A stretch of DNA of 6,964 nucleotides from Planctomycetota bacterium (lineage in GTDB: Bacteria; Planctomycetota; SKW154). The position numbers and the translations under genes are program-made. The notes beneath the pieces are model-generated. The model made no database searches and was not told the origin of the DNA. It saw only the letters and a list, made by a program, of their open reading frames with translations. Positions 1-5,309 of the stretch are shown here, one piece after another. Position 1 is the first letter of the stretch. Each line of letters starts with the position of its first letter. The stretch spans positions 1 to 6,964 of the forward strand of contig JAOAAR010000095.1 of NCBI GenBank assembly GCA_026418755.1. The letters run 5' to 3'.

Positions 1-597
1 CTCTATCTTTGCACCTCCCATAATAACGACAAAAGGAGTTTCCGGAGATGTGCTCACACGCAAAAGAACTTCTGTCTCCTTAAGAACAAGCGGTCCAGCA
101 TAAGATGGAATAAAATCTGTAATCGCTGCAACAGATGCATGCGCCCGATGAAGCGTTCCAAACGCATCGTTTATGTAAATGTCAGCAAGCGAGGCTAACG
201 CCTTCGCAAAACTCGGCTCGTTCTTCTCTTCTCCAGGGTCAAAACGCAAATTCTCCAACATCAAAATCTCTTCTTCTTTCAACGCCGCCGCCGCTGCCTT
301 CGCCTTACTCCCAACTATGTCCTCTACAAACTTTACCCTCCTGTCCAGTAACCTCTCTAACGCCTTTGCAACCGTCCCAAGTGACAACTTCGGGTCCTTC
401 TTCCCCTTTGGCCTCCCCAAATGGGATATCACAATCAGACGCGCACCCCGATGGCGTAACTCAGTCAAAGTCGGAATCGCCATCCTGAGCCTGAAATCGT
501 TCGTCACTTCCCCCCCCTCTATCGGCACATTGAAATCTACACGAAGCAGAACCTTCTTACCTCTTAACTCAATGTCAGCGTAAGATGGAAGCCGCAT
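1..597 (-). CDS. pgk: Phosphoglycerate kinase, N-terminal half (runs off the left edge)
   Basis: Cytosolic glycolytic and gluconeogenic enzyme that moves the acyl phosphate of 1,3-bisphosphoglycerate to ADP, giving ATP and 3-phosphoglycerate. The 199 visible codons stay open to the window edge and cover the substrate-binding N-terminal domain. The family signature KVLLRVDFNVP is at residues 15-25, with Asp21 and Asn23 as substrate contacts. SHLGRP is at 58-63, ENLRFDPGEEKN at 115-126, the HRAH segment at 150-153, and GGAK begins the interdomain region at 194-197. The ATG at 597 is preceded by GGAGGG five bases upstream, an excellent ribosome site. The nucleotide-binding C-terminal half (about 200 residues in the family) lies outside the window. 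A truncated terminase gene sits 151 bases upstream on the same strand, but pgk has its own promoter in that gap, so co-expression is not required. The coding strand is G-rich, like the cmk operon. Confidence 0.97.
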   Translation of the reverse strand, partial: MRLPSYADIELRGKKVLLRVDFNVPIEGGEVTNDFRLRMAIPTLTELRHRGARLIVISHLGRPKGKKDPKLSLGTVAKALERLLDRRVKFVEDIVGSKAKAAAAALKEEEILMLENLRFDPGEEKNEPSFAKALASLADIYINDAFGTLHRAHASVAAITDFIPSYAGPLVLKETEVLLRVSTSPETPFVVIMGGAKIE

Positions 598-639
598 ACA
601 AACCCTCCAAATAACCACCTTCGATACTATACCTCATTT

Positions 640-667
640 ATTATAACACCCATTCCTCTAACTACAA
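640..667 (-). promoter_or_regulatory. Probable sigma-70 promoter of pgk
   Basis: On the minus strand a perfect TATAAT (645 down to 640) lies 42 bases before the pgk start codon. A partial -35 element TTGTAG (667 down to 662, matching TTG of the consensus) sits 16 bases upstream of it. The position in the 151-base gap between the terminase stop and pgk fits. The -10 is convincing; the -35 is weak. Confidence 0.55.
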
Positions 668-748
668 TCTCTATGCAGGAAATTACCGCGAACGAAAAAT
701 CCATCCGAAATGCACTTGCTAAAGGAAAGGCGGACTCTAAACCGCTTC

Positions 749-1393
749 TTAAAAGTAAAACACCTCATCAGCAGAATCTATCAGGTGCTGATACAAATCG
801 TCGCGATGGTATCGCGTGCCAAGAATGTGCAACTCCCCCTCCGGCTCAAGAGTCGGTAACAAAACTTTGGAATACCATACCCTCAACTTCTCTCTCAAAA
901 TCCTGCTCGTCGCATTCTTCTCATCAACCACATCGTCCAAAATAATCAAGTCAAAATGGCGACTGATGATAGGACCCAATACCCCTGACGCCATAACCGA
1001 AGCCTCTTTCGCTATTCTCTTCCTTCTCGGCAGAACAAGCATATCTTGAGACCATTTCGGACCTTTAATCCCCAGAATGTGTCTCAAAATAACTTTCCGT
1101 TCCACCTGAGCCCTAATCTCACTCAAAAAACCCCTTGCCTGTGACTGAGTATTAGAAACAAGCAGAACCCGAGCATCAGGCTCACATACCAGAAACCATA
1201 AAACATACGATATGTTACAAATCGTCGTCTTCCCATGCCCCCTCGGCGCAAGAATCGTCGTATGCCGATTCTTGCGCTGAAAACAAAACCACCTCTTATG
1301 AAAACCTTTCAGTTCATACCCCAAAACATCAGTGATAAAAAGCCAAGGATTCTCCCTCACCTTTTCCCGAACTTCATCAAATGAATCCGCCAT
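749..1393 (-). CDS. Phage-type terminase large subunit, ATPase half only (truncated, probable prophage remnant)
   Basis: Terminase large subunits are the motors that pump DNA into phage capsids. They have an N-terminal ATPase and a C-terminal RNase-H-like nuclease, usually about 400-550 residues in all. This one has 214. Visible are an N-terminal lead (NPWLFITDVLGYELKGFHKRW), the P-loop APRGHGKTT at residues 49-57 with Lys55, a motor strand RVLLVSNTQSQA at 75-86, the Walker B region LIILDDVVDEKN at 149-160 with Asp153 and Asp154, and the coupling-type motif ILGTRYHRDD at 190-199. The protein stops at Phe214, just where the linker to the nuclease would begin. I found no nuclease fragment in any minus-strand frame between 600 and 748. 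GAGGGG lies six bases before the ATG at 1393. No small terminase subunit, portal or other phage gene is adjacent. It is either a decaying prophage remnant or a lone ATPase that has been kept. The frame itself is clean, with no internal stop. Family assignment is firm; present function is unknown. Confidence 0.8.
   Translation of the reverse strand: MADSFDEVREKVRENPWLFITDVLGYELKGFHKRWFCFQRKNRHTTILAPRGHGKTTICNISYVLWFLVCEPDARVLLVSNTQSQARGFLSEIRAQVERKVILRHILGIKGPKWSQDMLVLPRRKRIAKEASVMASGVLGPIISRHFDLIILDDVVDEKNATSRILREKLRVWYSKVLLPTLEPEGELHILGTRYHRDDLYQHLIDSADEVFYF
1246..1277. repeat. 12-bp perfect inverted repeat inside the terminase gene
   Basis: The arms GCGCAAGAATCG (1246-1257) and CGATTCTTGCGC (1266-1277) are exact reverse complements separated by eight bases. 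On the minus strand they encode the run RKNRHTTILA that leads directly into the P-loop. In RNA this would be a stable hairpin without a U-tract, so it is not a terminator. A perfect 12-bp stem inside coding sequence is uncommon, but no function can be read from it. Confidence 0.75.
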
Positions 1394-1423
1394 CCTATTC
1401 CCCTCGTCACTCCCCTTTTTCCC

Positions 1424-1495
1424 CTACCCGTAATCTGTCTCCTTACTACGAAATCTTTTTACCCCTCTTGCTCTGTCAAGTGCCCTCTCATACAT
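1424..1495 (-). other. Possible 23-residue ORF in frame with, and one TAG upstream of, the terminase
   Basis: On the minus strand an ATG at 1495 opens a 23-codon frame, MYERALDRARGVKRFRSKET followed by DYG, ending in TAG at 1426-1424. That TAG is in the same frame as the terminase. Ten sense codons separate it from the terminase ATG at 1393, with no other stop. AGGAG abuts the ATG, which is too close for an ideal ribosome site, but GGGGGT lies further back. It could be a leader peptide, an N-terminal extension cut off by an amber mutation, or chance. I do not recognise the peptide. The G-rich coding strand matches the minus-strand genes around it. Confidence 0.25.
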
Positions 1496-1560
1496 CTCCT
1501 ACCCCCAAAATCCAGCGTCTTCCATACACAAAACTGTCGAAGTAAATGATGAATGGAGAT

Positions 1561-1567
1561 GAGGAGG
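1561..1567 (+). promoter_or_regulatory. Ribosome binding site that fixes the start of the first coiled-coil gene
   Basis: GAGGAGG lies eight bases before the ATG at 1576. The longer frame could begin at 1546 or 1549, but those codons have no purine-rich site in front of them and would place this motif inside the coding sequence. The start at 1576 is therefore preferred. Confidence 0.75.
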
Positions 1568-1575
1568 ATTCCATT

Positions 1576-1953
1576 ATGGGAAAATGGCACAACAAAGCGG
1601 CGGATTTCTTCTCACGCTACTTCGGCTATGTCATCGCCTCCTGCACCATCATCGCTCTTATCATAACCGCCTCCTTGCCTGTCCCTACCTCTACGAACAC
1701 ACTCCTCATCAGTGAAATAAGTGAAGAGCAGCGTCAGAATGAACTCTTCCTCCGCATCACCCTCAACCATCAGATGCAGCAGCAAATCTCACAAGTGAAA
1801 CGCCTTTTGAACACAATCGCACAAGAGGTGGAAAACCACAACTTCGACATCAACCTCTTCTTGAACGAGGTCGAAGAAAACTGCGAGAAACTGCGTAAAC
1901 TGAGGGAAGAGCTCGAAAATATCCAAAAAAAGTCCTTTTCGAGGAAGGATTGA
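1576..1953 (+). CDS. Small membrane-anchored coiled-coil protein 1 (unrecognised family)
   Basis: I do not recognise this 125-residue protein. It has a short basic N-terminus (MGKWHNK), then a hydrophobic helix at about residues 15-36 (FGYVIASCTIIALIITASLP), so the positive-inside rule puts the N-terminus in the cytoplasm and the rest outside. A helical region at about 45-118 follows. It carries a heptad a/d series at residues 67, 71, 74, 78, 81, 85, 92, 95, 99, 106, 109, 113 and 116, mostly Ile, Leu and Val, broken by His88 and Asn102. Cys23 lies in the membrane helix and Cys103 in the coil. There is no cleavable signal or catalytic motif. The start at 1576 is chosen for its strong ribosome site; an upstream ATG at 1546 would add ten residues. 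The stop codon overlaps the start of the next gene by one base (TGATG), so the two are translationally coupled. The coding strand is C-rich, unlike the cmk operon. Confidence 0.7.
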   Translation: MGKWHNKAADFFSRYFGYVIASCTIIALIITASLPVPTSTNTLLISEISEEQRQNELFLRITLNHQMQQQISQVKRLLNTIAQEVENHNFDINLFLNEVEENCEKLRKLREELENIQKKSFSRKD

Positions 1954-2330
1954 TGACGAAAGAGAAGAAAAAAAGAAATATCTTGCTCTTCGTTGTAGTA
2001 GCAGCCGCCGCTACACTGGCATACCAGCAATCCCGAATCTCAAAAAGTATGACGGAAAAAAAAGCATTCCTCGAAGAAGAAGTGACGAAACTGTCGAGTA
2101 ACCTTGAACATCTCAATAAAAATATAGCCACCGTCCGAAAAGAAAACGAAGAAGAACAACAAAGACTGGCTCTGTTTTCCGCAGAAATCAGGTCTCTTGA
2201 AGAAGAAGAAAAAAGATTGCGCCAAAAGGTCGGAGAAGCGAAAACCGTCAAAGCAGCACTGGATGACCTCGAGAAAGAACTGAACAGAACCGAAGAAGCC
2301 CTCAAAAGAATTGAGGAGAATACTAAGTGA
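1953..2330 (+). CDS. Small membrane-anchored coiled-coil protein 2 (unrecognised family)
   Basis: This is a second 125-residue bitopic protein. The N-terminus MTKEKKKRN is strongly basic and precedes a hydrophobic helix at residues 10-24 (ILLFVVVAAAATLAY), giving an N-in, C-out topology. From about 29 to 122 it is one long, highly charged helix with a regular heptad series: Leu40, Val44, Leu47, Leu51, Leu54, Ile58, Val61, then Leu72, Phe75, Ile79, Leu82, Leu89, Val93, Ala96 and Leu103. Polar residues sit at 65, 68, 86 and 100. It contains no cysteine. The ATG at 1953 overlaps the upstream TGA by one base. GAGG lies eight bases before it, inside the end of gene 1. Size and plan resemble FtsL/FtsB/DivIC-type or i-spanin-type proteins, but I see no family-specific motif, so this is an architectural resemblance only. 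Confidence 0.7.
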   Translation: MTKEKKKRNILLFVVVAAAATLAYQQSRISKSMTEKKAFLEEEVTKLSSNLEHLNKNIATVRKENEEEQQRLALFSAEIRSLEEEEKRLRQKVGEAKTVKAALDDLEKELNRTEEALKRIEENTK

Positions 2331-2343
2331 AGAGATAAATGGT

Positions 2344-2350
2344 AAGGAGA
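2344..2350 (+). promoter_or_regulatory. Ribosome binding site that fixes the start of the third coiled-coil gene
   Basis: AAGGAGA ends five bases before the ATG at 2356. The same frame can be opened 15 codons earlier at a TTG (2311) overlapping gene 2, but that start has no good site and would add a charged stretch before the membrane helix. The ATG at 2356 is preferred. Confidence 0.75.
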
Positions 2351-2355
2351 AACAA

Positions 2356-2721
2356 ATGGCTCTTTTGCGAATCCTCCTCCTCATCGCATTGTGCGGAATC
2401 ATCCTCTGGTTCTACTATTCCTTCAGGTCGTCTGCTGCCGCAGAAGCGGAGACGAAAATCTTAACCGAAAAAACTACCCTTCTCAAAAACCAACTCCAAA
2501 ACGCAAACAATACTCTTAAAGAATTGGAAATGCGAAAAACAGAACTCTACGCTGAACGCAAAACCCTCGCAGAAAAATTAAACTCGCTCCTTGAACGCTC
2601 CATACAACTCCAACGCCAGTGGCTGGAAATAAAATGCGAATTAGTACGCTACAAAACTCTCAAAGAACAGATTGACTCTCTCACCCAGAGAGCCGAAACT
2701 CTCCTCCGCTCCATCCAGTAA
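2356..2721 (+). CDS. Small membrane-anchored coiled-coil protein 3 (unrecognised family)
   Basis: This third member of the cassette has 121 residues. The very short N-terminus MALLR runs into a hydrophobic helix at about residues 3-22 (LLRILLLIALCGIILWFYY), followed by an Ala/Glu-rich neck. A long coiled coil spans 35-118, with a/d positions Leu43, Leu47, Ala50, Leu54, Leu57, Leu64, Leu71, Leu75, Leu78, Leu85, Trp89, Ile92, Leu96, Tyr99 and Ile106. Polar breaks fall at 61, 68, 82 and 103. Cysteines are Cys13 in the membrane and Cys94 in the coil. It begins 25 bases after gene 2, most likely in the same transcript, and ends 42 bases before a tRNA promoter. It shares size and layout with its two neighbours. 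Sequence identity between them appears low by eye, so they may be diverged paralogues or independent partners. Function unknown. Confidence 0.7.
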   Translation: MALLRILLLIALCGIILWFYYSFRSSAAAEAETKILTEKTTLLKNQLQNANNTLKELEMRKTELYAERKTLAEKLNSLLERSIQLQRQWLEIKCELVRYKTLKEQIDSLTQRAETLLRSIQ

Positions 2722-2763
2722 CACCAACCTTTTCCATTCCTTCCATTAAAATTAGAAGCACTC

Positions 2764-2792
2764 TTGACAAAAACCGAACAAAATGGTATCCT
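2764..2792 (+). promoter_or_regulatory. Promoter of the tRNA-Val / tRNA-Asp pair
   Basis: A perfect TTGACA (2764-2769) is followed after 17 bases by TATCCT (2787-2792, four of six consensus bases), which carries an extended -10 TG at 2784-2785. The expected transcription start falls within a few bases of the 5' end of mature tRNA-Val, typical of bacterial tRNA operons with very short leaders. Confidence 0.75.
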
Positions 2793-2801
2793 ATAACCGT
2801 G

Positions 2802-2875
2802 GGGCGATTAGCTCAATTGGTAAGAGCGTCGGCTTTACAAGCCGAAGGTTATTGGTTCGAGTCCAATATCGCCCA
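2802..2875 (+). tRNA. tRNA-Val (anticodon UAC)
   Basis: This is a 74-base cloverleaf. The acceptor arms GGGCGAT (2802-2808) and ATCGCCC (2868-2874) pair over all seven positions, with discriminator A2875. The D stem is GCTC/GAGC. The anticodon stem TCGGC/GCCGA encloses the loop TTTACAA with anticodon TAC at 2836-2838. The T arm ATTGG/CCAAT encloses TTCGAGT. CCA is not encoded and must be added by nucleotidyltransferase. It is the first gene of a two-tRNA transcript, eight bases before tRNA-Asp. Confidence 0.96.
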
Positions 2876-2883
2876 TAGAGAGT

Positions 2884-2957
2884 GCGGCTGTAGCTCAATA
2901 GGTTAGAGTATCGGATTGTCGATCCGGTGGTTGCGGGTTCGAGCCCCGTCAGCCGCG
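2884..2957 (+). tRNA. tRNA-Asp (anticodon GUC)
   Basis: This is a 74-base cloverleaf. The acceptor arms GCGGCTG (2884-2890) and CAGCCGC (2950-2956) pair fully, with discriminator G2957, the identity base usual for tRNA-Asp. The anticodon stem TCGGA/TCCGG (one T-G wobble) encloses TTGTCGA with anticodon GTC at 2918-2920. The T arm is GCGGG/CCCGT-like around TTCGAGC. CCA is not encoded. I see no clear intrinsic terminator in the 138 bases between it and the next gene. Confidence 0.96.
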
Positions 2958-3055
2958 TCTTTATTACAACTAAGGCGACAACGAAAGAATGGTTCCTCTT
3001 CCCTTAGATTTCTCTAAATGTGAGTAATATAACTATCCGTTTCCAACCCTATTTT

Positions 3056-3064
3056 TGTTATAAT
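3056..3064 (+). promoter_or_regulatory. Extended -10 promoter of the sigma-54 activator gene
   Basis: TGTTATAAT (3056-3064) joins the extended TG motif to a perfect TATAAT. No good -35 is present at 16-18 bases upstream, as is usual for extended -10 promoters. It leaves a leader of about 25 bases before the ATG at 3096. This indicates sigma-70-type rather than sigma-54 control of the activator itself. Confidence 0.6.
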
Positions 3065-3095
3065 CTCCCTTTGAGGGGATGGTTCAGGATTTTCT

Positions 3096-4625
3096 ATGGA
3101 AGCAGAAGGTTACAGAAAAATACTGGATTTCTTCAGCGCGACGCTACCCGACGAGGACGAAGAGACTCTCTTAAAACAAATCTCTGAGTTTGCTGCCTCT
3201 CTGGTCTGCGCTGAACGGGCAACCATATTCCTCCTCACAGAAGATATGGATTACCTGAGCGCGGAAGCAGCATTAGGGATGGAAGCGAGTGACTTCCGTA
3301 TCGGGAAAATGCGCGGTATCGCAGGCTATGTCCTGCGCACCGGCGAAACCCTTATCATTGACGACGCATACAAGGATGAGCGATTTTACTCAGAAATAGA
3401 CAAGAAAACAGGGTTCCGCACCAGAAGCATCATCTGTGTTCCCATTATCCGACGCGACGGCGCCTGCATCGGAGTTATCGAAGCACTCAACAGCCGCAAC
3501 GGAATCTTCTCTCAAGAAGATAAATCTCTCCTTGAAACGCTCGCCAAGCAAACACTCGTCGTAGTCTTGGGTATGCGCCGCTACCACTACCTCTCCAAAA
3601 TCACTCGCTCCTTGCGAGAAGAAAAAGGCAGACTATTAAGCCGCTTGAAACAAAAATTCGGCGTCGAGGCAATAATCGGTGTCTCTTCTGCAATCCGCCG
3701 TATCAAAGAGACCATCCTCAAAGTGGCAGATATTGACAGCACGGTTCTGGTTACAGGAGAAACAGGCACGGGCAAGGAGTTGGTCGCCCGCGCACTCCAT
3801 TATGAAAGTAGAAGGGCAACAAATGAGTTCGTCGTCGTTAACTGTGTAGCGGTGCCAGAGAGCCTCTTGGAGGCGGAACTGTTCGGCGTGGAGCGCGGCG
3901 TGGCAACAGGAGTAGAAGAGAGAAAAGGTAAAATCGAAAGTGCTGCAGGAGGAACTCTCTTCCTCGACGAAGTCGGCGATATGGGTTCCTCTATGCAGGC
4001 AAAACTTTTAAGAACTTTACAGGAACGCTCTGTTTCGCGCCTCGGCTCCACTGTCGAGCGCCATATTGATGTCAGATTCATCGCCGCTACTAACCGTAAC
4101 CTGCCACACCTGGTCTCCGCAGGCAGATTCCGCGAAGACCTCTACTACAGACTCCATATAATCGAAATTGATATCCCCCCTTTAAGAGAACGAAAAGAGG
4201 ATATAGAACCTCTCTCTCTCCACTTTTTAAGCGAGACTGCAGAGCGCTCAGGCAAAAGAGTCTTCGGAATGAGTGAACAAGCACTCTCGCTTCTGAAAAA
4301 TCAGAAATGGGAAGGCAATGTCCGCCAGTTGCGCAACGAGATAGAACGCGCCGTGATTCTAACTGAGCACGAGCGGCTTGAAGTAAGCGACTTTCCGAGA
4401 CTTATGGCGCAGTCGGAAGCACCGACGAGGAAGTTCTCTACCTTAAATCTCCGCAAGAACCGAGAAGAGATGGAGAGGCATTTAATAGAAAAAGCACTCG
4501 AAGAAACAGAAGGGTGTCGTGTCAAGGCGGCGGAACTCTTAGGCATCAGTCGAGAGGCACTCCGCAAAAAATTGAAAAAATACCGCATCCGTAGGTTATC
4601 CTCCGATTCGGAAAAATCCTACTAA
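3096..4625 (+). CDS. Sigma-54-dependent transcriptional activator, GAF-AAA+-Fis type, with variant GAFTGA loop
   Basis: This 509-residue enhancer-binding protein uses ATP hydrolysis to remodel sigma-54 RNA polymerase at -24/-12 promoters. Domains in order: a GAF sensor (about 15-160, ligand unknown), a helical linker (165-185), the AAA+ domain (about 190-425) and a Fis-type helix-turn-helix (about 455-500). The AAA+ motifs are Walker A GETGTGKE at 221-228, Walker B TLFLDEVGD at 287-295, sensor I ATNRNL at 331-336, the arginine-finger segment GRFREDLYYRL at 343-353, and sensor II GNVRQL at 407-412. The sigma-54-contacting loop, normally GAFTGA, reads GVATGV at 268-273, so the central Phe is replaced by Ala while the Thr is kept. 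All ATPase residues look intact. The ATG at 3096 has AGGA six bases upstream. There is no receiver domain, so activation is probably by a small ligand on GAF rather than phosphorylation. The gene stands alone after two tRNAs and ends inside a hairpin before cmk, so its targets are not evident. Confidence 0.93.
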   Translation: MEAEGYRKILDFFSATLPDEDEETLLKQISEFAASLVCAERATIFLLTEDMDYLSAEAALGMEASDFRIGKMRGIAGYVLRTGETLIIDDAYKDERFYSEIDKKTGFRTRSIICVPIIRRDGACIGVIEALNSRNGIFSQEDKSLLETLAKQTLVVVLGMRRYHYLSKITRSLREEKGRLLSRLKQKFGVEAIIGVSSAIRRIKETILKVADIDSTVLVTGETGTGKELVARALHYESRRATNEFVVVNCVAVPESLLEAELFGVERGVATGVEERKGKIESAAGGTLFLDEVGDMGSSMQAKLLRTLQERSVSRLGSTVERHIDVRFIAATNRNLPHLVSAGRFREDLYYRLHIIEIDIPPLRERKEDIEPLSLHFLSETAERSGKRVFGMSEQALSLLKNQKWEGNVRQLRNEIERAVILTEHERLEVSDFPRLMAQSEAPTRKFSTLNLRKNREEMERHLIEKALEETEGCRVKAAELLGISREALRKKLKKYRIRRLSSDSEKSY

Positions 4626-4640
4626 AATGGTAGGATTTTT
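4612..4640 (+). terminator. Intrinsic terminator-like hairpin overlapping the activator stop codon
   Basis: AAAAATCCTAC (4612-4622) and GTAGGATTTTT (4630-4640) are perfect 11-bp arms around a seven-base loop that contains the TAA stop (4623-4625). The stem ends in five T on the plus strand. Flanking A and T tracts could make it work in both directions. The GC part of the stem is only about six pairs. It lies 15 bases before the cmk start, leaving no room for a cmk promoter after it, so it may be leaky, an attenuator, or mainly an mRNA 3' end. Confidence 0.7.
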
Positions 4641-4655
4641 GTAAGGAGAGCAGGA

Positions 4656-5309
4656 ATGATTGTGGCCCTGGACGGTCCTGCCGGAGCAGGTAAAAGCACT
4701 GTTGCGAAACTTCTTGCTGAAAAGTTGGGTTTTTTTTATCTGGATACAGGAGCGCTGTTCCGCGCTGTTACTCTTGCCGCCATTGAGGCAGGCGCCAACT
4801 TGGAGAATGAAGATGAACTGGAATCGCTTGCAAGGAGCATTAAGGTGGAGTTCGATGGGAGGCGTACATTATTAAACGGCAAGGATGTGAGTGATTCTAT
4901 TCGTCGGGAGTCTGTGACAGAGAGAGTAAAGTTTGTAGCGCGGTTTCCGAAGGTGCGTGCGGTGGTTGCAGAGATTGAGAAAAGACTCGCTTCAGGGAAG
5001 AATGTGGTGGTTGAGGGTAGGGATGCAACGACGGTGGTTTTCCCTTATGCTGATGTGAAGTTTTATCTTGACGCATCTTCCCCTGAGCGTGCGAGGCGCA
5101 GGTATGAGGAGATGAAGAGAAGAGGCGAGAAGGTTTCGTTTGAGGAGGTTATGAGGGCGATAGAAGAGAGGGACAGGTCGGATTTTGGGCGCGAGTGTGC
5201 ACCGCTTCGGGCATCTCCTGATGCCGTACGGGTTGACACTACATCTCTTTCGATAGAAGAAGTGGTTGAGAGGCTTTATAAGGAATGCCGAAGGGTTCTG
5301 CGGATATGA
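4656..5309 (+). CDS. cmk: (d)CMP kinase
   Basis: Cytosolic kinase that phosphorylates CMP and dCMP to the diphosphates using ATP, feeding CTP and dCTP synthesis and recycling CMP from phospholipid synthesis and RNA turnover. At 217 residues it has the standard length. The P-loop GPAGAGKST is at residues 7-15. The NMP-binding LDTGALFR is at 29-36; most relatives have M and Y where this has L and F. VVEGRDATTVVFP is at 118-130 and the lid-type RDRSDFGRE at 172-180 with Arg172, Arg174 and Arg179. The C-terminal DTTSLSIEEVVERL is typical. GGAG lies seven bases before the ATG. It is the first gene of the cmk-plsC-rpsA operon, and its TGA overlaps the plsC ATG. The coding strand is strikingly G-rich. 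Its promoter probably lies inside the preceding activator gene or upstream of the hairpin. Confidence 0.96.
   Translation: MIVALDGPAGAGKSTVAKLLAEKLGFFYLDTGALFRAVTLAAIEAGANLENEDELESLARSIKVEFDGRRTLLNGKDVSDSIRRESVTERVKFVARFPKVRAVVAEIEKRLASGKNVVVEGRDATTVVFPYADVKFYLDASSPERARRRYEEMKRRGEKVSFEEVMRAIEERDRSDFGRECAPLRASPDAVRVDTTSLSIEEVVERLYKECRRVLRI

Noticed and set aside
179..583. Plus-strand open frames across the pgk region
   Set aside because: They are antisense shadows of pgk: low-complexity Ser/Pro/Phe-rich products with no ribosome site, while the minus strand encodes an unmistakable PGK.
727..747. Hairpin after the terminase stop (AAGGCGG ... CCGCTT) as its terminator
   Set aside because: The stem is only three plus three pairs with a bulged G and the following sequence is not a clean T-run, so it is not convincing.
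1394..1545. Promoters in the gap between the divergent terminase and coiled-coil genes
   Set aside because: A TTGACA exists on the minus strand (1479-1474), but the best -10 at 16 bases (AAGATT) is poor and the motif falls within the small ORF. On the plus strand nothing better than three of six matches was seen.
1770..2402. Long minus-strand frames opposite the coiled-coil genes
   Set aside because: Ser/Phe-rich products are what Glu/Lys-rich coiled-coil genes give when read backwards; no start sites or family features.
2802..2957. tRNA genes as the attachment site of an integrated element carrying the terminase
   Set aside because: No repeat of either tRNA 3' end was found near the terminase or cassette, and these lie on the 5' side of the tRNAs, not the usual 3' side.
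4560..4700. oriC-like elements (DnaA boxes, AT-rich unwinding region) at the skew switch
   Set aside because: I looked for TTATNCACA-type boxes and an AT-rich spacer and saw none; only 30 bases separate the two genes.
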